A stretch of DNA of 64,000 bases, taken from NCBI RefSeq assembly GCF_022539315.1, contig NC_066317.1:69089679-69153678 (forward strand), given 5' to 3'. Shown here piece after piece: positions 55,731 to 64,000 of the stretch. Position numbers and translations under genes: made by a program. The first letter of the stretch is position 1. Every line of letters starts with the position of its first letter. Under the pieces are notes generated by a model. The model ran no database searches. It saw only the letters and a list, made by a program, of their open reading frames with translations, and was not told the DNA's origin. The stretch is from Serinus canaria. Its lineage: Eukaryota > Chordata > Aves > Passeriformes > Fringillidae.

Positions 55731-56145
55731 TAAAAACTGAACCTCAGGAGCAGATCTCATTCCTGATTTTGGGAGCATTACCTCAGCCATGAGTGACCAG
55801 AGCAATGATTTTACCTTCTCACTCCCAAACCCAAACTCATGGAGAGCTTGGAGAGACCACCCAGAGCTTCTTTCAGGCACACAGAAGAGCTGGTGGACAT
55901 CAAGATTTTCATTTTAAGGGGAGCCATGGACCTGCCCCTGAGTGCTGCAGGCTCTCCAGAGTTTGTGCAGAACTCAACAAGACACCAGAGGCATTAAACA
56001 TGGTTTTTTTTCCTCTCCATCCACTCTCATCATCAGTGGGGAAAGCAGACTTGTAAATGTTCAGTCTACCATGCAGCACTGTTGATTTTCTAGGAGGTTT
56101 CCAGGCAAAACAGGGTGGGTGTTAACTTTTTATATCCCCTGTTCT
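55731..56145 (+). repeat. Direct repeat, copy 2 (~415 bp)
   Basis: Second copy of 52598-53025, 3.13 kb away in the same orientation. Both copies end at the same point (GTTAACTTTT), suggesting a discrete element or a segmental duplication with sharp edges. Confidence 0.92.
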
Positions 56146-57254
56146 GCTTTTGCTAACACTTAGATGGAGAAGACTGTTTAGATTTATTCATAGTAAGACA
56201 ACATACACACAATAAAACAAAAAAAAACCCACCACAGATTGATTTTGAAGCTGCCAGTGCCAGATTGGCTCTTGCTTGGACTCTAGGTGCAGCTAAAAAT
56301 CACATGTATATGGATTTTTTGGTCTGAAACTGTGTTGCAGATGTATTTGAAGCTGTCCTGTCCAGCCTTGTGTCACCTCTGGAGGAGCTGCTGGGTGACT
56401 TGTACAAGGCTTTTCCTTCTCACAATGTTGAGGTAAAAAACAACCTCAACATTGGGTTTTTTTTACCTTTTTGAAGTAAAAAAACCCCAATGATCTTAGG
56501 TTGTGGTTACAGTTTTGAAGTTATAATTTTGAAGTGACAGTTTTAGCTACAGGTTTTTGAAGCAGCTCGTGCTTCAACATCCCCCCAACCCCCTCAGAAG
56601 TGAAAAGCAAGGCCAAGCTCTCAGTGCTGCTCTCCAGGACACCTTTTTCAAGGTTCCCCTCAGTTCCTCCACACCAACCTTGTGAGTACAAACCAAAAGC
56701 TGCAGTGAAACAGGAGCTCAGCAGCCAAGGGCCCTGGGGGGGTCACAGGGGGTGTGCAGGCAGAGCTGGGCTCCTACACTGAACATTTAAACTCAGAGCT
56801 CATTAAATAAGCATCAGCCCCACCCCACATCTGCCACTGGAGCCTCTGTGAGAGCTGCTCTCCAAATTCCCATTTCATGCTGCAAAGGGGGTGGCTCCAA
56901 GCAAACAAACTCACACTGCCCTCCAAGACACACAGCCCTGCTGCCTCCCCAGGTGCAGACTGAAATATCAAACCAGCCTGTCCTTTCAGACCCCTCCAAA
57001 AACCTGTCACTGCCACGTTCCCTCATCTGCAGAGCTGGAGAGCCCCAACAGCCCTGGCATGCTCCTGACATGGGAACGCTCTCCAGCTCGTTTTTATCTG
57101 CTCTGGACTTGGAGGCAAGGTCAGGGCTGCACTCACAGACCTTCTCTCCTCCAAGAACCTCTGCTCTGCTCCAGGCAGTGCCAGCATCACACCTTCCCCC
57201 ATCCCTGACAGGAGGCAGAGCTCCAGCATCAACACATCAGGGTCCACCAAACTG
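56146..57254. other. No gene supported
   Basis: AT-rich to mixed unique DNA. 56430-56490 has an inverted word pair (ATGTTGAGGT..AAAAAACAACCTCAACAT) that can form a hairpin. The open frames at 56848-57396 overlap in several frames. Confidence 0.45.
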
Positions 57255-57480
57255 CTCACGGGGCATGGGATGGCAACCACGGTGCTGGAGGAGGCTCCAG
57301 GGAGAACCTCCTGCAGCCTTCCAGGGCCTGAGGGGCTCCAGGAGAGCTGGAGAGGGGCTTGGGACAAGGCATGGAGGGACAACAAGGAGGTATTGACCTC
57401 TATGGTTGAAGTGGCCTTATATTGAAGGAAGAAAGGTTTAGATGGAATATTAGGAATGAATTCTTCCCTGTGAGGATGGG
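57255..57480 (+). mobile_element. CR1 LINE internal fragment (tandem copy A)
   Basis: Sense CR1 body: CACGGGGCATGGGATGGCAA, GGAGGAGGCTCCAGGGAGAA, CCTCCTGCAGCC, GGGGCTCCAGGAGAGCTGGA, then GAAGAAAGGTTTAGATGG. The usual 3' end is missing. Confidence 0.85.
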
Positions 57481-57605
57481 GAGACCCCTCTGCCCATGAA
57501 GGAATCCTTTCTGCCCACCCAGGTGGGGAAAAGTCTCTCCAAGGCAATGCTCTGGGGATTTCCCTGAGAGGGAAGGATTCAGAGGATTCCAAACTCCAAA
57601 TTTCT

Positions 57606-57990
57606 CATGGGGCATGGGATGACAGCCCCAGTGCTGGAGGAGGCTCCAGGGAGAACCTCCTGCAGCCTTTCAGGGCCTGAGGGGCTCCAGGAGAGCTGGA
57701 GAGGGACATGGGACAAGGGATGGAGGGACAGGACAATGAGGAGTGGCCTTGCAGTGAAGGAAGAAAGGTTTTGATGGGATATTGGGAGTAAATTGTTCCC
57801 TGTGAGGATGCTGAGCCCTGGCACAGGGTGCCCAGAGAAGCTGTGGCTGCCCCTGGATCCCTGGCAGTGCCCAAGGCCAGGCTGGACACGGCTTGGAGCC
57901 CCCTGGGACAGTGGAAGGTGTCCCTGCCATGGCAGGGGTGGCACTGGGTGATTTTTAAGGTCCTTTCCAACCCAAACCATCCATGGTTCT
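57606..57990 (+). mobile_element. CR1 LINE fragment (tandem copy B) with 3' end
   Basis: Starts with the same GGGGCATGGGATGACAGCCC as copy A, 350 bp further on, and continues to the full 3' end: AGAAGCTGTGGCTGCCCCTG, CAAGGCCAGGCTGGACACGG, CCATGGCAGGGGTGGCACTG, TCCTTTCCAACCCAAACCAT, CCATGGTTCTGTGAT. The two copies look like a duplication within one insertion, not two independent ones. Confidence 0.92.
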
Positions 57991-58260
57991 GTGATAAGAT
58001 TTGATTTCTTGCTGGTGGATTTGCAGAGCCCTCACCTATGGCTTTTTTTTTTGAGATGAAAGCAAAGTTATTCCTCTTTCCAAGCAGCTGGGTTTTCCTA
58101 AGAGCCTCAGCTTTCAGCAGCTCTGTTTTCAGGGGCAAGTATTCCTGACAAACACCATCCCAGCTCCTAAAGCAGCTGGAATACATCAGGGGCATCATAA
58201 TTAAAAAGCCTCTCAGGTGAGGTGTTTGTGTAGCCAGAAGAAGACACCATAAAGAGATGC

Positions 58261-58263
<3 letters not shown>

Positions 58264-58301
<38 letters not shown>
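58264..58301. repeat. (AT)n microsatellite
   Basis: About 18 AT dinucleotides followed by AAAATC. Self-complementary and probably length-polymorphic. Confidence 0.97.
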
Positions 58302-58303
<2 letters not shown>

Positions 58304-59391
58304 CTAGATAAATAAACAACTCACCACCCACAAAGTGGAAACTGCAGAGGGCAAAAAGATCTCTTAGGGAGCAAAATATGTGAAATTCATGGCCCACAGG
58401 GCACTCTGGGAGAGCTGAACAGGAGGGCTGGGGTCATTTGGTGATGCAGAATGCACCACGTTAAGATTAAACCAGGTTGAAAGTCAGCTCCACACTTCAG
58501 AGGCAGATTTTTTAGCTCTGCAGGGAAGTGACAATTTGCTGATGTGTCTGTCAGCATGAAAAGAGCTGAAATTCTACTTCCAGCTAATAGCAACTGGAGG
58601 AAAAAGCAGAGGGACTCACAGGACTAAAGAACCTCCTCAAAAATAATCTGTGGTAATAAGGAGCACTTGAGATGGGTAAAGCATCCACAGGAGGAATTAA
58701 TGATGAACCTGGCTCTCAGCTTGGTGGAGCAGCTGAAAAATCCAGTGTTTTCAGAGAGGGCAAGGGATTCACCAAGCTAAGAAGTCATCAGTATCAGCTG
58801 AGGAAAGGGGGTGAAGTCATGGCAGTGGAGACAAAACAAACACAAAATGTGCAATCACACAATTAATATTCAGACTTTCCTTCCTTCAGTAGAAAGGAGC
58901 TGTCACCCACAAATGCACAGCGCTGAGGATGGAATATAAAATCTTTTTTTTCCCCTCTACCAAAGCAGTTTTGCTTTAAAAAAAACCTCACCCTTTTTGC
59001 TCATTTAAAACCAGCTTGAGCAAGACTGATATCACCCTCCCAGAATTGTATTTATCTTTGTATTTGGCTAATTCTGATCTGCTAGGGAAGGATCCACACA
59101 TCCCTTCCCTACAAAGCCTCTCTCAGCCTCTGGTACACCATGTACTATTTAATATACCCACAGAGATGAGTGAGGCAAAAGCTCCAGCTGAAAATTACTC
59201 AAGGAACAGTGGTGTTAACAGAAACCTGCCTGGGGGAATTAATGCTCATCATGCCAACCTTCCTGTGCCTGCCTGGATTGGTCTCCTTCCTGGATATCTG
59301 TGTCACACTTGGGCTGCATAACTCCCTGCCAGACCTCCATCTTGTACTATTTTAAGTAAAAAATGACTCAAATACCAAAAAGCATCACTTC

Positions 59392-59414
59392 TTTTTTTTT
59401 TTTTTTTTTTTTTA
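59392..59414 (+). repeat. Poly-T run
   Basis: T run of about 22 bp. It may be the tail of a minus-strand retroposon, but no element body is recognisable on its left. Confidence 0.85.
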
Positions 59415-59536
59415 CCAGTAGCCAGAAGTCTTATTTCCTACTAGTTACAGCAGGATTTAATGCACACTTAGTGCTTTTGAGAGATAAAGTGTTATTTAAG
59501 TGTCATCATAAAGCACTCATGGAGAAAAGCCAGTTA

Positions 59537-59595
59537 AAAAAAAATCAAAGATAATTCAGCAGGTTTTTAAAAAAAATCAAAGATAATTCAGCAGA
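59537..59595 (+). repeat. Short tandem duplication
   Basis: AAAAAAATCAAAGATAATTC followed by AGCAG occurs twice, about 32 bp apart. Confidence 0.85.
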
Positions 59596-60546
59596 AAAGA
59601 TAATTTAAGCTTTTCATAAAGGAAGGGTCTTACTTCCAAATGTTTTTCCAGCAGAGGTTCCTTCTCTGGGCTGTTTTCATCTCCTGATCACCAAGATGGG
59701 AGTCACACACACATTTAAATAAGATATGGTGGGGGGCACTATTATGGCTTGTCAGAGCTCTTTGGGGAACCTAGATCATCCTCATTACCAGAAACAAACC
59801 AAAAAATACCTTAAATTGTCAGAAACAAGTATTTATTCCTTCAGAGTTACCCTCATCCAGGTTTAGTGTTTCTCTTCTCTGCATGAACAAAATGATGAAA
59901 TAAAAATCAGCACCTGAATTCTGTTGCTGACAGAAATTCAGTGCTCCAAACTTCTCTGCAATCTGTGATTTAAAGGTAATTCTTGCACTGTCTGATCAGC
60001 TTTTAGGCCCTGAAGAGCATTTTCAGTAGACAAGAACTGGTCTCCTCCCCTTCATGTGGAGTCTGTAAGGGAAATACTCAACTCTTCCAGCACAGAAGTT
60101 GAAGCCTTTCTAGGTTTTTAGAGGAAACAGAAAAAAAAAAAAAACAAAACAAACCTAGAAACCCAACCAGCTTCAAGAGTACAGAATGTCCTGTCAGCCT
60201 TTGAAAGTCAGAGTAGATTTAAAAAAATTAAATAAAAATAAATCTGGCCAACCCTAGCCAGCTATCACCAGCCTCTGATGGCAAATGGAAATACTGTGGC
60301 TTTGAGGAAATACCAATTTCTTATCTTTGGTCCTGCTGGCTCCTCCATCCCTCACTAACAGCAGCAGAGAGATGGTCATGATGAAATCCAAAATAAAGAG
60401 TGGTTTTGGGGGTTTTTTAAGGAATTTCAGTCCTCAGTGTGGAAGGGGTACCTGGAACAGCCATGGCATGGATGTGCTCATTCCTACCCTTTCTTGGTGC
60501 CTTTCCAAACTCACTCTGGAAGCCCTGCAGAGAAAATGTCATTCAG

Positions 60547-61345
60547 CAGGGACCTGGGGAGGACCAAGACCTGGGATTTGGGGAGGACCAAGACCTGGGA
60601 TTTGGGGAAGAAAGACCCAGCCTTGGGATTTGGGGAAGAAAGACCCAGCCTTGGGATTTGGGGAAGAAAGACCAAGCCTTGGGATTTGGGGAAGAAAGAC
60701 CAAGCCTTGGAATTTGGGGAGGACCAAGCCAAGCCTTGGGATTTGGGGAAGAAAGACCAAGCCTTGGGATTTGGGGAAGACCAAGCCTTGGGATTTGGGG
60801 AAGACCAAGCCTTGGGATTTGAGGAAGAAAGACCAAGCCTTGGAATTTGGGGAGGACCAAGACCAAGCCTTGGGATTTGGGGAAGAAAGACCCAGCCTTG
60901 GGATTTGGGGAAGAGAAAGCCTTGGGATTTGGGGAAGAAAGACCAAGCCTTGGGATTTGGGGAAGGAAGACCAAGCCTTGGGATTTGGGGAAGACCCAGC
61001 CTTGGGATTTGAGGAAGAAAGACCAAGCCTTGGGATTTCGGGAAGAAAGACCAAGCCTTGGGATTTGAGGAAGAAAGACCAAGCCTTGGGATTTGGGGAA
61101 GAAAGACCCAGCCTTGGGATTTGGGGAAGGAAGACCAAGCCTTGGGATTTGGGGAAGACCAAGCCAAGCCCTGGGATTTGGGGAAGACCAAGCCCTGGGA
61201 TTTGGGGAAGGAAGACCAAACCTTGGCATTTGGGGAAGACCAAGCCTTGAGATTTGGGGAAGACCAAGCCTTGGCATTTGGCGAAGACCAAGCCAAGCCT
61301 TGGCATTTGGGGAAGAAAGACCAAGCCTTGGGATTTGGGGAAGAC
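60547..61345 (+). repeat. Minisatellite, 24- and 28-bp units
   Basis: About 30 units built on GACCAAGCCTTGGGATTTGG plus GGAA, with a shorter 24-bp form and a 28-bp form that adds GAAA; first units read GACCTGGGATTTGGGGAG. Indels of 4 bp shift the frame between units, yet TAA/TGA/TAG are nearly absent in all frames. This explains the 200-300-codon open frames on both strands. No start, signal or splice context supports a protein. Confidence 0.95.
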
Positions 61346-62208
61346 TGAAGTGGTGGAAGTGGCTGCTCCAGCCTGAACCTGTGTCACACCTGAGCCAGCC
61401 ATGTGCCCCTCCAGCTGCAGGGCTGTTTTATAAGAGTGACTGAGCAGAAGTGGCGATTTTTCTTATTAATGCCATTTCTGGTTACCATGGAGCTCTGCTG
61501 GGAGTTCAGAGCTGCTCACCCACGCCAGGCACTGAGGAACATTATTGCAGGCAAGACCCTTCAAGGACTTTTCAAGAAGATCATTCAGCCCACCCAAAAT
61601 GCCAATTTAAAGTTTTCAGCAACCAGTGTAACTGGAATTTGAAGTGACCACTCGTGGGGTGGAAAGAGGGGGAGGAAGCTGGTGGAGAACTGGGTTCATC
61701 CCAGGCTGAATATTAAACTCAGCTGCTTTTTCAGGCTCAGAGAATGAGGAATTTGGACAGTAGAGGAAGGCAAAATAATTAATGGTGCCCTGTGCAGGGC
61801 CAGGAGTCACTGGATGATCCTTTTGGGGCCCTTTCAACTCAGAATATTCTGTAGTTCTATTATCAGCCAGCATAATTCAGGAAAAGTTATCCAGAGGTGC
61901 TGTTCAGAAAGGATTATTCACAGGGCAGCAGCTCCCAGTGAGGAAGCAGGAGGGCAGAAACCCTGGCAGAGAAGAGAAACCTGGGCAGGGGCTTCTCATA
62001 TTCCAATATCAGAGATGTGACAATAAAAAATCAGCAAGGGAAGAAGATGAACCCGTGGTGGAGAATCACAATTATTATTTCTTCCTTCTTTCCCATCCAG
62101 GATGAAGGGTGGCAGGGATCCCCCGTGCTTGTGGGGCTTTTGGACTGCAGGAACTACAAGAATCCTACAGCCTTTACACAAATCACACAAACTCATGGAA
62201 AAAAACAA
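61346..62208. other. No gene supported; short CR1 end inside
   Basis: Unique-looking DNA. 61795-61860 carries the sense end of the CR1 variant (CTTTTGGGGCCCTTTCAACT, CAGAATATTCTGTAGTTCTA) matching 47727-47770. Confidence 0.45.
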
Positions 62209-62465
62209 GTCACAGGATGGTTTGGGTTGGAAAGGACCTTAAAGGCTGTCAGGTTCCAACCCCCTGCCCTGGGCAGGGACACCTCTCACCTGCCCAGGTT
62301 ACCCCATCCGGCCTGGGCTTGAACACTTCCAGGGATGGGGAGTCCACAACCCCTCAGGGCAACCTGTGCCAGGGGCTCATCAGGGAGAATTCCTCCCCAT
62401 ATCCAATCCAAACCTACTTTCCTTCAGTTAAAGCTGTTCCCCCTTGTCCTGTCCTAGAAAATTCT
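62209..62465 (-). mobile_element. CR1 LINE fragment
   Basis: Antisense CR1: CACAGGATGGTTTGGGTTGG, AAAGGACCTTAAAGG, GGGCAGGGACACCTCTCACC, GAACACTTCCAGGGATGGGG, CTTTCCTTCAGTTAAAGCTG, TTCCCCCTTGTCCTGTCCTA. Confidence 0.92.
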
Positions 62466-62572
62466 CTCCCCTGCCCTCTTGGAGCCTTCTAACACCTTGT
62501 GGAACCCTTCAAAAACTACCAAAACCCTCTGTGAAGCCTCAAGCAACAGATAATAACCTAAGCTGCCAGGCA

Positions 62573-62678
62573 GAAAAAAAAAATCCTATAGTCCCATAAT
62601 TGGATAATAAATAATAAAAAATATCAAATAAAAGAAAAATTAAAAATAATAATAAAACATAATTGGATAAAAAAAATC
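62573..62678 (+). repeat. A/AAT-rich simple sequence
   Basis: Runs of A interrupted by ATAATAATAA/AAATAAAAG words. Simple repeat. Confidence 0.75.
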
Positions 62679-62979
62679 CCGTAATCCCTCTGCATCTCTT
62701 TTTCTACTCCAAACACCCAAAACTGGGAGGACACAGCCCTCTTCCAACAGGCTAATTCACACACAAGCTCTTGTGCTGGCTGTCCCAGAGCTCACACACC
62801 CCTGCCAGACTGGAAATCACCACTAACCTCTCCCAGGAAACATCTCCATGGCAAGGCCCTGGCTGGAGTGGGTCAGAGGGATACTCTGAGACTGCTGGAG
62901 CAGAGAGGCCAAGGAGCAAGTCTTGAGATCCCAGCCACGGGTGCAGCATTGATAAAACCTCATTCAAAGCACTGAAGTC

Positions 62980-63398
62980 TGTCACATTCACATTTTCTGA
63001 AAAGTCCCTTTGCCCAGGATTTTCCTCCTGGCAAGCTGAGGAGCCTCAGAGCAAAGGAAAACAATTCTTATCCCATTTGCTTCTCCTGTGCTGTGCCCAT
63101 GTGGAATGTGTTTGGGGATTGTTCACCCACAGGTGATTGTTCCATTGCATTCTGCTGGGAGTTGTTTTCACTCTTTGGCCAGTCAGGGCCAGGCTGTGTC
63201 AGGGCTCTGGAGAGAGTCAGGAGTTTTCATTATTATCTTTTTAGCCTTCTGTAAGTATCCTTTCTGTATTCTTTAGTTTAGTTTAGTACAGCATTCTTTA
63301 ATATAATATAGTACCATAAAATAATGAGTTAGCCTTCAGAGAACATGGAGTCAGATTCATCACTCCTTCCAACACTGAGGCACCCTGCAAACACAATA
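62980..63398 (+). mobile_element. Passerine-type ERV LTR (solo), inverted copy
   Basis: Starts TGTCACATTCACATTTTCTG and carries CCCTTTGCCCAGGATTTTCC, TTGTTCACCCACAGGTGATT, GGGAGTTGTTTTCACTCTTT, the TTCTGTATTCTTTAGTTTAG block and GAACATGGAGTCAGATTCAT near its end. It is the same LTR as 47302-47725 in opposite orientation. No adjacent viral frames. Confidence 0.85.
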
Positions 63399-64000
63399 GA
63401 GGTCAGCCAACTCCAGCCTTCCATTGAAAAAATCACCAGATCAACACCAGGCTTATTCCTCACCATACAGACAGTAGGGGATGAAGTCTTTAAAAAGCTG
63501 TTGAATCACACCCATTCTTAAAAATAAATTGATTTTTAAGAGGCATGCTGCTTTAGAGATACATATTCCTCATTGTCCTAGTGACAGAGCTGGCTGAGGG
63601 CAGCCCTTTGGAGGCTGAGCTGGGGCTGCTGTCGTGCTGGTTCATCAGGGTGGTGTGGCAGAGGAAGTTCTCCAGCAGACAATGTTCTCTTGGGGTCTGA
63701 GTGTGGAGCTGAGGCAGGCCCACATGGCCCGTGACCCCTGAACGGCACAGAATGGCTTCCATTCCTCCTTTGTGCTGTTGTGGTGGAGTGGAGAACAACT
63801 GAGATGTTTAAAGGGGATTTTGTAGGGTCTGGGGAGGTCTGGAGCCTGGCAAGCCTGAATTCATTCCATCCTTCACATCCTTGCAGGAGCTCAGCAGGAC
63901 TTGAGTATTTTTTAAGGCTATTTTTTAAAAGAGATACCCTTCCTTCCAAGAGTGCATCTCCAGGCAGGGTTATCAAGGCTGCCTGACTCTCCCCAGCTCT
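63399..64000. other. No gene supported
   Basis: The minus-strand frame at 63578-63976 is open for 132 codons and somewhat CpG-bearing, but it has no splice signals or family features that I can recognise. Confidence 0.4.

Larger units (their letters stand above)
57991..60546. other. No gene seen; AT-rich
   Basis: AT-rich unique-looking DNA apart from the (AT)n, poly-T and small tandem repeats listed separately. No splice-bounded open frame supported. Confidence 0.5.

Noticed and set aside
60327..61250. 307-codon plus-strand open frame and 240-290-codon minus-strand frames
   Set aside because: They are readings of the 24/28-bp minisatellite in several frames and on both strands. No start context, splice sites or family match.
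1..64000. tRNA, rRNA or bacterial operon features
   Set aside because: No cloverleaf-type A/B boxes or rRNA words were seen. Gene structure, CR1 and LTR content indicate a vertebrate nuclear genome.

Overview
The window looks like bird nuclear DNA, probably from a passerine. It holds about twenty fragments of CR1 LINE, recognisable by the avian CR1 3' end (a GGTTGGAAGGGACC-type block and an ATTCTATGATT-like tail). It also holds two copies of one long-terminal-repeat type, many A-rich simple repeats, promoter-type CpG clusters and small exons in long introns. There is no sign of bacterial or viral gene organisation. Almost all open frames are chance or repeat-derived; the evidence for real genes is a limited set of exon-like segments.

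Layout. (1) 0-6.5 kb: minus-strand first coding exon at 6194-6461 (here gene B), with a GC-rich promoter region to its right; the rest of gene B would lie beyond the left edge. (2) 6.5-36 kb: a second minus-strand transcription unit (gene A) is proposed. Its CpG-island first exon is at 35620-35671, with candidate exons at 27991-28025, 24868-24927, 17634-17684 (GC donor) and a 16-nt candidate microexon at 13865-13880. Read in order they keep one open frame. An alternative 5' exon with a CCAAT-type promoter may lie at about 28.27-28.45 kb. The introns contain CR1 copies, a duplicated 359-bp segment, a CR1-derived minisatellite and a strange CpG-rich, pyrimidine-rich tract at 9.3-10.0 kb. (3) 36-53 kb: a possible third minus-strand gene (gene C) ends at 38248. 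Its last exon has strongly protein-like codons and some resemblance to the end of an NTR (netrin-like) domain; possible earlier exons are 38783-38857 and, weakly, 52319-52373. (4) 40-64 kb: mostly repeats: long CR1 copies, a 2.2-copy tandem array of about 530 bp, an inverted LTR pair 15 kb apart, a 415-430-bp direct repeat, a 203-bp tandem duplication and a 0.8-kb minisatellite.

I could not name any of the genes with confidence, so no symbols are given. Exons were called by reading splice signals and phases by eye; RNA data or comparison with other birds would decide them. I found no convincing previously undescribed system. The most interesting items are the phase-consistent exon chain with a GC-AG intron and microexon, the minisatellites that grew out of CR1 sequence, and the anomalous 9.3-10.0 kb tract.
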